64,000 bases of DNA from Tubiluchus corallicola (GCA_030141605.1 JAQGDQ010000038.1:186001-250000), one strand, 5' to 3'. Positions 51,901 to 64,000 are shown, counted from the stretch's first letter. Program-made: numbers and translations. Notes: generated by a model not told the origin, from the letters alone.

Positions 51901-54900
51901 ATAAGTGAACACTTTCAAATACAAATTTGAAAGATTTAAATAAAAAATAATTTAAAAGTTAGTTAATGCTGGTACAAAACAAGTCTGAATAAAAATATTC
52001 AGTAAAAGTTCCATCACTAAATAAAGGCTCTGTTGATGGTAGCAATTGCAATACACAAAGTAGCAATTGTCAGTATTAACTTTGCAAATGGGTTAGACAC
52101 ACCAGATTATCATTACTCTTGCCACACATTCGTTCCAATCAGTGACCTTTATTACCACAAAATTTTAAATTACTGTTACCTCAGTACTCAGTACTGTAGT
52201 TTTAGAAGCATTGGCATACTCTTTGTGAAATTCGTACATTTTAAGTAATGGGAAGTCACCACAAACATCACCATTAATAAGGAAAAAGGCCTCAGGACTT
52301 CCCACTAAAATTTGATCACGGAAGTGATAGATGCCGCCTCCTGTTCCCATTGACGTGTATTCCTGCAAATATCTATTTAAACACAAAAAAATGAGTCATC
52401 AGAAATACTTATAGCAAGAGTTAGCATAAAGAAGTCAGACTTTATTATACTGCTTTTAGATAATATTCAGTTCCATATACAACGTTAATAGGGGAAGCGA
52501 GGGAACAATTACACTTTGAATCGCTTCCAGCCTACTTTCGTTTCTAAACCCAACACTTGGAATGTCCACATGAACATAACCTGTCCACAAAGGTCTATGA
52601 AAAAGCTCTACCAAAAATCTAAAAGAAAATTTAATCTTATTCCCTACTTATATGAGTTTTTGAGTTTTTTTAAGCTTCTCACTTTCTAGACTCTTGGCCT
52701 GTGTTTCCAGGTAACAGGTTTCATTATGCTCCGACTCTTAACTGTCAAAAAGAACAAATTGTTTAGAAGAAAAGAGATTTCATTGCAAAACCCGCTCTTA
52801 ATATTTTATTTTCAGTCATTTGCACTTACCTAACTTGAATTTTAAATTCAGATTGCGCTGAAGCAAGGAAACGAGACAGAGCTTCACTTGGCTGATAAAA
52901 GCCAATCAGTAGAATTTCTCTCAACTGTGAAACCTGAAAAGAGTAGAACGTTTGGCACAATGCATATATCTACGTGTACAGTCGAATACCGGTGATATGG
53001 TTTTCATGGGACCAAAACATTTTTCGTATTAAGCATGTTTCGTACTATCCACGACGCACATTTTTGTTAACTCCTAAATCCTAATATATTATTTCTAATA
53101 TAAAATAGCAATAAACGGACGCCCGGTCTGTATATAAGTTTTTTTATCAGTGAAGATAAAAAAAATTAAGCTTGTTTAACCGTCGCTTCCCACAAGTACA
53201 ACTACAAAATTACAAGCCTGCAAGAGAGATGGTTAGTGGTGCCAGAGAGTAGAGGCTTGCTGTACGTGAGTTTTTGCTGCTTTGATACTATAACTGAATA
53301 CAGTAAGTCTATGCTTAACTCCCTGTTTTAACGAAGCTAAACATTTGAGAACTTCTTTCACTTAACGATGCACAGTTTCGTTTTAACGACGATTTTTTTT
53401 ACTTTGCTCAAACAAACCAATTTTCATTTTATCAGCAACGTTTTTACCTAGTTTGATGCACCAAAAACAGTAAATAATGCGTTATTCTGTTCAAAAAACA
53501 CACTCGTAACTTAAACAATGCAATTATTGTACGAGTATATGTTTTTGCTTCCCACTGACCGCTAAATGCAACTGTATATATTAAGCGAGGCAGGGGAGCA
53601 AGCTTTATGCGAAGGAATTTTTCCTGTAACCGGCTACTATAGTGACCAGACCAAGTATCTAGATAAAATTCCCAAGGTCGCCCCAGGGCTTGGCTTTGAC
53701 TCTGCTGCAGTGTTTATTATTTAACTGCTGCCTACACTTAAACGTTAACAAAAGAGAAACCGCTAAGTGGGTAAGTAACATATTTAGGTGGCTTCAAGCA
53801 AGCAGAAAGAAATTAATCAGTAGAAACATGAGTAAAACTCAAAAAAACAATTAATTTATATGATTCAAGCAGCATTTTTGACTTTTGACTCTGGAACATT
53901 TCTCAGTTCTCTTACATTGCTTTCTATGGAAATCTTGGCTTCGTTTAGCAATGTTTTACTTAACGTCGCATTTTGCTGTAATGCATTAGTGTCATTAAGA
54001 GAGGACTTATTGTACCTCTACACAGTAGGCAGTAACAAAAACAGGTGATATAAATATAATGGCAAATTTTTATTGGAGTGGGAATCCCAAGGCTTTTCGG
54101 AAATCAATAATCTGACTGTGTAGCTTTTAAATCTATGCAACTGATCGATTAAGTCAGCAGTGGGCGTAACTATGAAACTGTACATACATGCATTACGTAA
54201 AAATCAACTGAGCCATGGTCACCGATGGCAATGGGTGAAGAGTGTCTAAACGAGAGTGGGTAGAGCAGCAATTGAATTCCAAGGGTTTCTTTATATTAAA
54301 CTCACGTTGGCGGGGCTTTTGGGAAAACGTCGTGCAAAATGGGATTTCGTAGTAAGGAGTTTCATATTAACCAGTTATATAAGTGATTGCATAGATTTTG
54401 TTAGAACCCTGGCAGAGGCATAACAAAATCATCATACTACTGAGTTTCATTATAAGCGGAATCGTATTATTGGGACTCAATTGGATCTTGATAATATAAA
54501 AAATTTTGGCACTGCACATAAACAGTTACCTTCTAGTTGCCACAAAAACAGTATAACAAAATCAATACTGCTGTATATACTCTAGCTTGCGTAACTTAGA
54601 TATAAACCATAAACCACAAATTTGCAAATCAACAAAACTGCCGAGTAAATCCTGAAAAAAAACACAAACATATACGTACGTTATATTCAAACACGCTATA
54701 TGCATGCACACACACACGCACGCACGCACACGCACACATTTATCAATTTATATAAATTACATCATGATTACCTAGACTAATGATGTAATCAAATGAGAAA
54801 ATGTTATGTTTTACAACTTGCACTTAAAAGCAAAAATTTTAAAATTGTACAAAAACAACATACCTTTGAGCAAGCCTCAATGTGATGGTATATCATAGGA

Positions 54901-55492
54901 AAGCCAGCAACAGGAAACAGTGGCTTTGGCAACTCCAATGACAAGGGTCGAAACCTAGTACCTACAGAAATTTAAAATACTATATAATCAGAATTTATTA
55001 ATTATTATAAACAACAAAACTAAAATAAAAATGAGTGATTTCATATTTCAATGCAATGTACACAAGTCCAGTTGACAAAATTCTAGTTGTTTGACACAAG
55101 TCTGTTCTTTGTTTAACTCTTTTTTTCATTCCTTAATAGTTTGCTATATCTATACAAAGACCTACCTGAACTGCATAAAAATAACACTTACAGCTCAGCT
55201 AAAGACTACAATATCATTATATACTATTATAATTGTCACAAGATGGATTCTGAAATTATAGCTACAAAGGAAATGAATAAGTGAATAAAATAAATATCAC
55301 ATGATGAAGATGTTTTTACAGACTTCTGTACCTTAAATACAGTTCATCACAGAATTTTAATAGTAATTTAAAAAATCTGGAAAGCATTGAAAGAAACAGT
55401 AGATAGTACCAAATTAAGTTCAAATGTTTTTAAAATTTTATTTTTAACTTACCCTTTTGTGGGCCACCAATTAAGATGACAGCTTTTAACAT
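45952..55492 (-). CDS. GMPPA: GMPPA, regulatory subunit of GDP-mannose pyrophosphorylase
   Basis: Exons: 55453-55492, 54864-54961, 52830-52933, 52180-52372, 51631-51824, 50335-50472, 49121-49265, 48807-48899, 47345-47516, 45952-46052. All phases agree, giving 425 aa (human 420). The N-terminal nucleotidyltransferase-like domain begins [20 protein letters not shown] and includes [34 protein letters not shown] and [18 protein letters not shown] left-handed beta-helix of hexapeptide repeats follows ([31 protein letters not shown]). The GMPPA-specific C-loop [15 protein letters not shown] separates it from the catalytic paralogue GMPPB. The C-terminus FKNQIIL matches vertebrates. In vertebrates GMPPA binds GDP-mannose and restrains GMPPB, controlling mannose supply for glycosylation in the cytosol. 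No break seen; its introns hold the elements at 49357 and 53301. Confidence 0.97.
49357..50022. mobile_element. DNA transposon remnant with CAGGGATGA ends (666 bp)
   Basis: The left end CAGGGATGAAAATG and the right end CATTTTCATCCCTG-like text (TTCTCATCCCTG) form an inverted repeat. ATTATT flanks both sides (49351-49356 and 50023-50028), but the sequence around it is AT-rich, so this duplication is weak proof. An open minus-strand frame inside (49797-50171) matches nothing I know. Superfamily uncertain (hAT-like from the CAGGG ends). It lies in the GMPPA intron between exons 6 and 7. Confidence 0.55.
53301..54012. mobile_element. Non-autonomous pogo/Tigger-like element, copy 2 (712 bp)
   Basis: The left end is CAGTAAGTCTATGCTTAACT. 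The right end, reverse complemented, is CAATAAGTCCTCTCTTAATG. TA flanks lie at 53299-53300 and 54013-54014. Same family as 19999-20520, with an extra stretch of about 190 bp (about 53495-53690) that copy 1 lacks. No transposase. Located in a GMPPA intron. Confidence 0.78.
54706..54738. repeat. CA/CGCA microsatellite
   Basis: Short run of CACA and CGCA units in a GMPPA intron, visible directly. Confidence 0.85.
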
Positions 55493-57370
55493 GTTTCTTT
55501 AATTTTGTATATTTTGAAGAATGTTTGATATCAATTCAACCTATATGAAAGAAATCAGGTTTAAAACAAGTCACAGAACTACTGTACAGTAAACATGACA
55601 CACACCACAAACTATGCAGCACCGCTATAAACATAAATACAAAAACTTTTATGAACGACCTAAGTAAATGATTGCTGGAATTTGATTTTAACAGTGCACA
55701 AATTACATCAAATCACTTAATTTTGTGCAGTAAAAATAATATTAATATGTGCACAGGTAGTGGAAGGACACTACACTAGGCTGAAAAGTCAATGACAGTT
55801 ACCATTCCAGTTTAGCTGCTTTATGAGCTTTTGCAATTAACGATTGAAGACTGAAGAACCCACAAGAAGCATGCACATCATGTATAACAAATGGTATCAG
55901 ATGGTTCTTTTGCACAAACAAGGCTATGGGAAAGCTACCTTACAAGATCGGGTATATGCCTTGTTATTGTAGTGCTGAGCTTGCCTTACTGGCATAAACA
56001 GATTGCTAACATCGCATTAAAAACTCCACATAAAACTAAGCTAGACACTCATGTAATTAATGTATTGGCTGATGGTTAAACTTTACTAAAAGTAATGCAG
56101 TTCAGCATGAAACATAAGTTTCGAGGATGAAACAGATTGAACTATAATATGGAGATATAAAACAATCATATTCATAATTACGAAGATAAAGGCCTACACC
56201 AAAATACTTGAGAAGGAAAGCAGTGTTTAGTGGGATTTAAAAAACTTCCATCAAGCGTCTATTAAATTAAAACACAAAATTGCACTTACTAAAGTAGAAG
56301 TGTACTACAGTAAGCAGTATTACTGCTTACTCGGAACTTCAGTAATTTTGAAAATAAAATGAACTCATACCAGAAAATCATTAAATCACTCACTGATCCA
56401 AATCTATTTACTAGATAATATTTTTATTAATACTGTAAAGTAATTTGATTTGCTATCGAAAATTACTTTTGGAAATTTGCATCATTTTTCTTTTTGCCAC
56501 GAGTTCACACTTCACAACAATATCAAAAATCTTCGCAGGTTTTTCGAAGAGATGACTTCGCTTATAAGTGGCGCCATTCACGCCTTCAATAAGCCACGGT
56601 CATGAGTTTCAAAAAAAACTTAAAAATTGCGATTCTTCGATAATAATTTTTATTTCAGGCACTTTTGGAAGACGGAACAAAGCATTATTTTATAATAATG
56701 TGATTCGTGATTAGCGGTCGTAATGTGATTATGGGCTGTAGTGCGAGCAAGATTAAAGATTATTAAATATTAACATTCTCGATTAAGGGCCGGCTCTACC
56801 AATACGCGAACTAGGCAACTACCCAGAGCGCCAAATTCTGGAAATTATCCCTTAATTTTTAAACTACTCTTCCCACAGACAATCACTTACTATTTTTGTT
56901 AGTTTCCTAAGGTTATCACACACATTATGCCATTACACCCAGACATTATTGGCGCATGCTTTTCCTCTCATCTCGTATTGTGTACATAGAGCAGCAAAGC
57001 TATGTATGCTTAGTAATGAACTTTCTGTTAATAAAAAATCCTAACAATAGCATTTCTCCATTACGGCAGATAAACCTATATGAATCAAAATCTCCAGGAA
57101 CGGAATACAAAAAAACGAACGTTAGGGGTGAGCTTCGAACGTTAGAATCGAATTAGAACGAGTTTTTTAGTTAGATTCGAACATAAAACTATAGATTCGA
57201 ATAATTCAGCACTTCAGTCACATACGTTCTTTATCATTAAAACGATTGAAACATCGTGCAATTAGCGTAATTTAGCTGTAATTTCTGTACACAATTTTAA
57301 ACAAATTATTAGTGGCTTTACTGCAAAACAAAATCGAGTAATATGCATGATCTTTGTACCGGCTGGTCAT

Positions 57371-57449
57371 CACACGCACGCACGCACGCGCGCACACACA
57401 CACACACACACTGTATTGCTCTTTAGATGATGATTGTGCAGGTACAAAA
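57371..57449. repeat. CA microsatellite plus 39-bp flank duplicated at 57906-57970
   Basis: CGCA/CACA repeats at 57371-57411 run into a 39-bp segment (57411-57449; begins CTGTATTGCTCTTTAGATGA). The same segment with one substitution follows a second CA run at 57932-57970. The pair is seen directly; it probably marks a repeat family whose end carries a CA tract. Confidence 0.75.
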
Positions 57450-57905
57450 CAAGAGGTAAAAAATTGTTAGTGGGGCCCTCTATTCTACAAAAGCTGAGGA
57501 TTAATGTTTTATGCTTGCTGGAAATATTCAAATATTTCATCCAGGAATAAGCGACAATGAGAAGTATATTCGCGGCTTTAATTCTAAATAGTGTCTACGG
57601 AAAACTTGGCTTTGCGGCTGTGAAGTAAAAAAAAGCATTGTTTTGCTTTCCGTATTTGCTGCTTGGAGGTGATGTAACATTTCTGAAGATAATTTTCTGA
57701 GGCAGCACCCCCCCCCCCGGCTAAAAAGCGTTAAGGGTTTCAGGCTCCTTCATTAGCCACAATAATATGTGCTAGAAACTGAAAATCTGCATGAAATATT
57801 TAATGTTTTATTACAATTCAAGATAATTACTGACATACTGTTTGTGCATGTACCTTCTAAAGTAGATGATAAACTGAAATTACAAAAGATCAGTAAAAAA
57901 AGTAC

Positions 57906-57970
57906 GCACATACACACACACACACACACCACTGTATTGCTCTTTAGATGATGACTGTGCAGGTACAAAA
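57906..57970. repeat. Second CA microsatellite with the same 39-bp flank
   Basis: CA run at 57906-57930, then the 39-bp block matching 57411-57449 except for one T/C change. Same orientation, about 520 bp apart. Confidence 0.75.
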
Positions 57971-60106
57971 GAGGCAGGCATGCCCACTAATCCGCTACGG
58001 AGCACCCAACACCCACTATGTTAGCATACTCGCATCAGACTTGGCAGTCATCTTTTGACCTTGCTGAAGGAGAATTTTACTGTGAAATGTTCAAACGTAG
58101 CTGCAATTTCAGCAAAGCTGAGAAACGTCAAAGCTTTTAAAGTCATCGACACAGTTGATAACCACATTAAGAGTAGGATCATCAAACAGAGGCACCCAGC
58201 CAGCAGAAAAATCTGATAATGAACTGATGATTGATATGTGCACCCAATACAATATATCTTCATAAATATATACTTTGGATACCATCCAGTGCTACCATTT
58301 AATAGTGAAATCTTTACTCCCATAGACACAAATATGATTAGAGTTTTTTCAAAGGCAAGTTTAATACACTGTAATTAAGCCACAGCAACAATAATCCAGA
58401 GTATTAATTTGCATGTACAACTTGTAAATTTACAATGTCATCAATTTTAACAGTACACCTTCTTGCCAATGCAAGCTAATTCCAAAGCAGTATGGATCGT
58501 AAACTTGAATGTAAATATGACTTCGTTTCTGTTGCAGCACTTTTAACTAAGGTAATGCTAAAACATAATTCAAACTGTGACACGAAAAATAAATAGGAGA
58601 AATAAGAAAAATTTTCTAGAGACTTTATATACTTTTTAGAAATATCTAAGCTGTCCACACAATAAAAGTTTTAACAGACAGCAAAAAGAAAGATAAGATA
58701 AAACTGCATTTTATGACCTTGATTGCTTAATAAATGTGTGGTAATAATCAGGACATATGCGTGAAACATATGACAGCCACCCCCTTTCCATCCATAACAT
58801 AGTGTTACAATTATCTGGTAAATGAACTGAAAGCAGGTATACTATCATACGCCTCGTTACATTGCTATTATATAATTGCATTAGGTGTACATTCTGCATC
58901 AAGTGGCAATACGCATTGCCAAAAGTGAATTACAGTGAATACTGTGGCTGCCTCAGAAATCTACACTTGTAAAGCATAAATTGAAAACTGCATAAGTAAA
59001 TTATTTTTAAATCTAACTTTCTGTTGACGAGAAATTAAATAAAGTGTTTCAAACAAAAAACAATATAGTTTACAAGCTTCCAGAATAATAATAATAATTT
59101 GACTGAGCATGTGCAAAAATTCATTCTTAAAAAATAATTATTTTTCGAAAAAGTGATTAAAAGCAATGCACTGTCGTAGATAAACCATGAACAGGAAATG
59201 TGTAGTACTAAGTTTATACTAATCACAATTCAAAACACTGCTTTCACCACATGTTTCAAGTAACAAACTTATGCTGTACTCCTAGGAGTATGTGTACTAC
59301 ATTAAAAACACTCTCTGTATAAAATTAAATTCTATAGTAGGTACATTAATATGAAGTACAAACTGCAAGTTTTTCTGTACTGCATTACTGCATTCAGTTC
59401 ACTGGTCTTCCAACTTCTTCTAATTGACAGGCAAGCAGTTATAACCATGTTTACAAAAAATATTCCACAACATTGCAAATCATTGTGATTTGACAGCAAA
59501 TTATCCACTGTGAAACTATTATGCACAAAAAATTATTATATGACAACATGGTGCCCAAACGTTTTGCAAGTTACTTTTTGTTCATAGTGATTGGATGTAA
59601 TAGTTGATTAGGGAAAAAACATGAAATTTTATGGTGTTAATGTAAAAAAGGTTCCTGGAAACAGTGTTTATTGGCTTGCAAAAGAAGTGTAAGTTGTTCA
59701 TGAATAAGTGATATTAAGAACATTAACTTCCAAAACTTCTGACAAAAAAATCTGGTAGACTGGTAAAGTGGTCAGTGGTCACAAGTGCTTCATAAGTAAG
59801 CGTAAAAAATACCAGTATATTTCACTCACAAGTAGAGTGTGTTAAAGAAATGAAGTCAAGACAATGACTAATGAATCGTTAAAATAGACATTCAAATTTG
59901 CAAAATATACATTGAATCGTTAACATTTTTAAGTGCTGGACTTGTAGATAATTAATATGTTTCAGGATGTACTTAATGAATTTGGACTTGTAAGTCACCC
60001 TGCTAAACAAAACAAACATATTCCTCCCAAATAGCAACAATATTTCAGTGGGCAGATTCAGTTTCAATGGTTATAAGACATAGTGAAGCCTTGGAATAAT
60101 CAGCAA

Positions 60107-62276
60107 TCAGGATTTCCTGCCTTTGCTCTTACTAGCAGCTTCTTTCTTGGCTTCTTGGGCTGGAAATAAAATATAACGTTAGTTGATCAGTTTATTTAAA
60201 GCATGCTAACCTGCAAAATTAACATTCAGTATGGCACTCTGTTCACAAAACATTTTGATACTCTAGCATATCAATTCACTAGACGTAATTTTTTTTATTT
60301 TAATTATTACTCCAAGCAGTGTACTTTGCAAAACACCAATGTGATGACGAGACATTTGTTGAGAGAATAGATGTTTTCTTGAATTAAGCTGCAAACTGCA
60401 TTCACAAATTAGGTAATTACTTTTATATAAGTTCTGTACTTTACAAACTGAAATCGAGAATTAATAGTAGAGTCTACTTAATAAAATGACTAGGGTGAAA
60501 CCATCTCACTTTGAAGAATATTCTTCTAAGATGATACTATAAATCGGTAGTATAGCAAATGAAAATGCCAAAGAACAACATTCTTGGTAATAATAATGTA
60601 TGTACCCAATTACTGACCAGGCATGGCGTAGCACTATGTGACTATAACATAAAAATTGTGTGATCTTTAAGTGTGCAATTCAGAAGAATGAGCAAAAGCG
60701 GGTGTCATACTTAGCATACACGAAAAATTGGGGTAAGCATTTTATGCCAGAAAGCGAATTTTTGGCAGAAAGCAAATCAAATTTTTGACCTTTGAACTCG
60801 AATTCAGCTGTCAAGATCTTCGAATAAATTTTTAAATCATGAAGCGGCATCATAAAGATCATGCATATTACTTAAATTTATTCTGAAATAAAAGCACACT
60901 AATAAGATGTTTAAAAATTCCACACAGAAATCACAGCTATTTTGTGCTGATTGCATTTATATTTCAAATGTTTTAAAGATAAAGAACGTATGTAGTTCAA
61001 GTACTGAATTATTCGTATTTATAATTTTAGGTTTGAATCTAAATTCGACCTAAAAATTCACTCGAAACGTTACAAATAAAATATCAGAAGTGTCAGTGTG
61101 TGGCCTTTCACCATGAAAGGGATAACAGGTGTCGATGTAACTTCACATTATCTCAACTATGAATATGCATACCTTTCTTTTCAGCTTCTCTTTTCCTTGC
61201 TGCTTCTTCTCGTTCCTTTCTTACAATTGCAAGTCGTGCTAGATCAGCTTGAGCTTCAGTTGTCTTTCCCTCAGCATGAAGTTTCTGATAACGCTGCTTT
61301 GCCTGCTGCTTTTCTATCTCTTCTCTAAAAGTTAAATGCAAATGACGGCAATACAAATGCATATTTAATTCAGAATTTCAAATTTGAACTATATACCATT
61401 TACTGCACCCAAGCAAATTAACAAAAATTGGTTGCTATTAAATAAAGAAACCTGTAAAGTAATTTAAATAATTTTAAATATACCTGAATAATAAGAAAAC
61501 TTATTCCTTTAATTTGAGGATAAGACTGTAGTTTATGTGCAAATGCATAATTGCTAGAAATAATGAGCTACATTTTGGTTAAGATTTTGCCCTGCTGTTA
61601 AGCAACATGCTCCTAGGGCTTGTCATTTAAAACTGTAGTAGAAAAAAATGAGCCAAAGTAAATATCATACATGGTACCAACTTATTGCGCATGAAAGAGC
61701 AGGATGTTGTGGAATATTGTCTCCGTTATGTTGTGAAATATGCTGTAATTTATTGTACATGTGAAAAAAAATTAATTAAGATTCATTCTTGGAGAATGTC
61801 AATAAGAACACAATTTGTGAAGCTAAGACAGCCACATATTACAGTATGCTGGATTTAATGTGGTTTCCAAACATTTTGTGCATATAGTATAGTGTATAGT
61901 AGTAGTAGTAGATATACAGTATATGCAGTATATAGTATATGCACAAAGCATTAGGAAACTATAGTAAGTCCTGTTGGTTAATGTATGTGGCCGTCTTGGT
62001 TTGCAATTTATGATCTTATTGAGGTTCCTCAAGACTGAATTGATTTCAAGTGCTATTAGAAGATTCTAATCACTAATAATTTATTACTAGGTATTACGTT
62101 GTATAGTAAACAGTGTGCAGTAGCAGTACCGTATAAAAAAAAGCCTATGTTACTAACCGTTCACGTCTAGATAATTCCACTTTTGTATCTGCATCAATAT
62201 CAGTCGCCTTCCTCGTCTTTGCTTTAGCTCTATTTGGATTTTCTATTTCAATTAAATGACTCACACCTTTTTTGTC
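60107..62276 (-). CDS. PDAP1: PDAP1 / 28-kDa heat- and acid-stable phosphoprotein (PP28), 5' partial
   Basis: Exons: 62158-62276, 61173-61324, 60107-60159, in phase, giving the last 107 residues. The core [20 protein letters not shown] matches human [40 protein letters not shown] and [20 protein letters not shown] match the conserved PP28 (casein kinase substrate) domain almost word for word. The tail is lysine-rich and ends KGRKS. In vertebrates the protein is a phosphoprotein reported to bind PDGF-A and RNA. The N-terminal exons (the basic and acidic parts before the core) are not recognisable up to position 64000, so they probably lie outside the window. The first recovered codon is in phase 0. 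Introns are about 0.8-1.0 kb. No defect. Confidence 0.93.
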
Positions 62277-62695
62277 CTAGAGAAAAGCAAAAGTGCCAGT
62301 TAAACGGGATGTTCTATTTGGAGTCACCTAACTTATTCAAAAAAGATGCTTAAAGCCAAGCAACACAATAGATTTAATGACATATACAATAGAATCAAAG
62401 CCCATCAAAAATAATAAGTAACTGCCCTGCGAACAATTTTGCTCATAAATATCAATAATGCACAAACATCCTACATTCACTGAGTTTGTATATTATCCTT
62501 GCCCTTTAACAGTCCTGTTAGGTATTATGATCAATGCAAAGCCAGCAGCAGCTTTTACTGACACAAAGTGCCAGGCAGAGTACAATAGCATGACATCAAA
62601 ACAATGCAAGTGTCACTGTAACTTCTAAGCGAGAATCGCCCAAAACTAGAAGTTCCATTTGGTGGAGGTGACCCTAAAAGACAACCACATCGCCA
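62277..62695. other. Non-coding, probable PDAP1 intron
   Basis: AT-rich sequence upstream of the first recovered PDAP1 exon; no exon, RNA or repeat recognised before the hAT element starts. Confidence 0.45.
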
Positions 62696-63643
62696 CAGGG
62701 GCGTCGTGCACCAAAAAAAATTGGGGGGGGGCTGACTGTATATAATGGCGGAACTTAACTGTTTAAAAAACGTCGATGATCTCATAGAACAGAGCTGTTC
62801 GGAGAGAATCAACACCGGTTTGTTGCGTTATCTCTGTATGCCAGTACTCATCAATTCTTTTCGAGACTTTGCGACGACGTGGCTCACTGTACTGCACCCC
62901 AATGCTCTCAGATATTTCTTGTGCAATCTTCCAGTACTTTTCGAAGTCATTCACCGTTCGCTTTGCTGCAGTCTCTTTAATTAAGGCTTGGATGAGAACC
63001 ATGATGAAATGTGCTCAAAATCACGCCTTTTTATGCAGCAGACTCGTGGGAAAGAGTCGCTAAGGAGTAGCTAAGAGTCGGTAATGTCCAATCAGGAGGT
63101 GGCTCATCAATTTGCATATCCCAAACCGACTCTCTGGTACTAGGCTAGCTCGACAAACTGACTCTCTGGTACTAGGCTCAACATGACTTCAATGTTTGTA
63201 TTGCTTTTGCTCTATTATTTCACTGCTGAACGAAGCTCGAGTGCTAACTGAGCCGTTTTGTTAACTAACAGTCTTTTGTGCAAAGACGCTAATGCTACTC
63301 AAAGAGCTGCTTTGTTAACTGTTCCTGCCTGCCTCCTGAATAGATTACATGCAAACAAATTAACTACATCCTGACTTTCAGGTAAACACATCTGGTCAGG
63401 CACGTATTAACAGTCAGAATAATTTAACTCGGCGACAAACTTTAATGATAAAAAATATTATTGGGTTACTGTACCGAAACGCTCATACTGTTTGCATTTA
63501 TGGAGCGCTGGCCCGCTATTGTGTGTCAAAAAGTCGGAAATAAATTTGCTTACCGTTTGCCGTCGAGTTCTCATGTTTCTCTCTTTGACATTTTCTAAAA
63601 AAATTGGGGGGGGGGCCCAGGCCCCTATGGCACGACGCCACTG
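62696..63643. mobile_element. hAT element, short non-autonomous copy (948 bp)
   Basis: The left end CAGGGGCGTCGTGCACC and the right end (reverse complement CAGTGGCGTCGTGCCATAGG) form terminal inverted repeats, each followed inward by a G/C homopolymer run. Eight-base flanks CATCGCCA (62688-62695) and CATTGCCA (63644-63651) differ at one base, the hallmark hAT target duplication. It keeps a transposase C-terminal fragment on the minus strand. Inside it, a 19-base block GACTCTCTGGTACTAGGCT occurs twice, 32 bp apart (63128 and 63160). Confidence 0.88.
62763..63002 (-). pseudogene. hAT transposase C-terminal fragment
   Basis: 79 codons reading KRTVNDFEKYWKIAQEI, then PRRRKVSKRIDEYW and LRTALFYEIIDVF. 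This is the kind of segment that links the catalytic part to the dimerisation region in ZMYM1-like hAT transposases. The catalytic residues and the zinc finger are missing, so it cannot be active. It lies within the element at 62696-63643 and shares its fate. Confidence 0.65.
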
Positions 63644-64000
63644 CATTGCCATGTAGCCCCATTTATCCTCTTTCCAAAGACATAAATCTCCTTCCAAGAC
63701 CACCCACCAAAGTTAGAACTTTTTTCTACACAGTTTTCCGAGAAAATTTTGAAAAAAAAAACGGGTAGCTGGGTCAAGGAAAATGTCCACTGCGGTTGTT
63801 TGTTTTGTTTTCTAATCCATGTAAGTAGACACAATGATACAAAATGAGATATATGAGACAAAATGATTACACATCTAAGTGCATATTTTTTACACAGATC
63901 AGCATACGGCAGTGTGAGAACGCATTACTTAATGCCAAGTCCTACTACTACTGTTAAAAGTGATGGTGGGATTGGAAGAAGCTTTATTACGAAAGATAAT
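63644..64000. other. Right edge of window, no gene recognised
   Basis: After the hAT target duplication the sequence is AT-rich and probably intronic to PDAP1. No N-terminal PDAP1 exon (basic start followed by an acidic stretch) could be found. Confidence 0.4.

Larger units (their letters stand above)
55493..60106. other. Intergenic region between GMPPA and PDAP1
   Basis: GMPPA promoter side on the left, PDAP1 3' UTR on the right. Near 56786 is GGGCCGGCTCTACC with a following GAACTAGGCAACTACCC, text resembling one end of a hAT transposon; no partner end was found. A run of ten C lies at about 57708-57717. Two CA microsatellites have a shared flank (listed separately). No coding region is supported. 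Confidence 0.4.

Noticed and set aside
56786-57200. GGGCCGGCTCTACC hAT-like end and palindromic TTCGAAT-type words
   Set aside because: Only one end is visible and no target duplication could be defined, so it was not listed as an element.

Overview
The window is nuclear DNA from an animal, probably an invertebrate. It is AT-rich and intron-rich, with short exons bounded by GT-AG splice sites, and its introns and intergenic DNA carry many decayed transposons. Homologues of animal-type genes (LZTR1, a SIRT3-like sirtuin, CCDC137, GMPPA, PDAP1) and two P450s of the mitochondrial clan point to a metazoan. I cannot name the phylum from the sequence alone.

Layout. 0.5-9.3 kb, minus strand: LZTR1, a kelch/double-BTB substrate adaptor, with 15 well supported exons and one uncertain last exon. 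12.0-14.5 kb: two decayed non-LTR retrotransposon fragments, one with an internal inversion. 15.9-21.2 kb, plus strand: a SIRT3-like sirtuin whose first exon(s) I could not find. 21.3-21.9 kb: a small hAT-like element. 22.8-28.8 kb, minus strand: two closely related intronless mitochondrial-clan cytochrome P450 genes in tandem, separated by a SINE-like cluster and a purine-biased degenerate repeat. 32.5-39.1 kb, minus: CCDC137 (7 exons, complete). 42.7-44.8 kb: a P-element/THAP9-type transposase relic next to a 15-bp tandem repeat. 46.0-55.5 kb, minus: GMPPA (10 exons, complete), whose introns host at least two DNA transposons. 60.1-62.3 kb, minus: the last three exons of PDAP1, with the 5' end beyond the part I could read. 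62.7-63.6 kb: a short hAT element with terminal inverted repeats, a near-perfect 8-bp target duplication and a transposase tail fragment.

The genes are unrelated housekeeping or metabolic genes and show no sign of acting as one pathway: ubiquitin-ligase adaptor, mitochondrial deacylase, mitochondrial mono-oxygenases, nucleolar coiled-coil protein, GDP-mannose regulation, PP28 phosphoprotein. The most informative features are the intronless P450 pair with a 241-bp identical tract across the heme-binding region (possible gene conversion), a GC-AG intron in LZTR1, an altered zinc-knuckle spacing in the sirtuin, and a varied set of short DNA transposons with readable ends. I found no CRISPR array, operon or tRNA gene, and nothing that I would call a new biological system.
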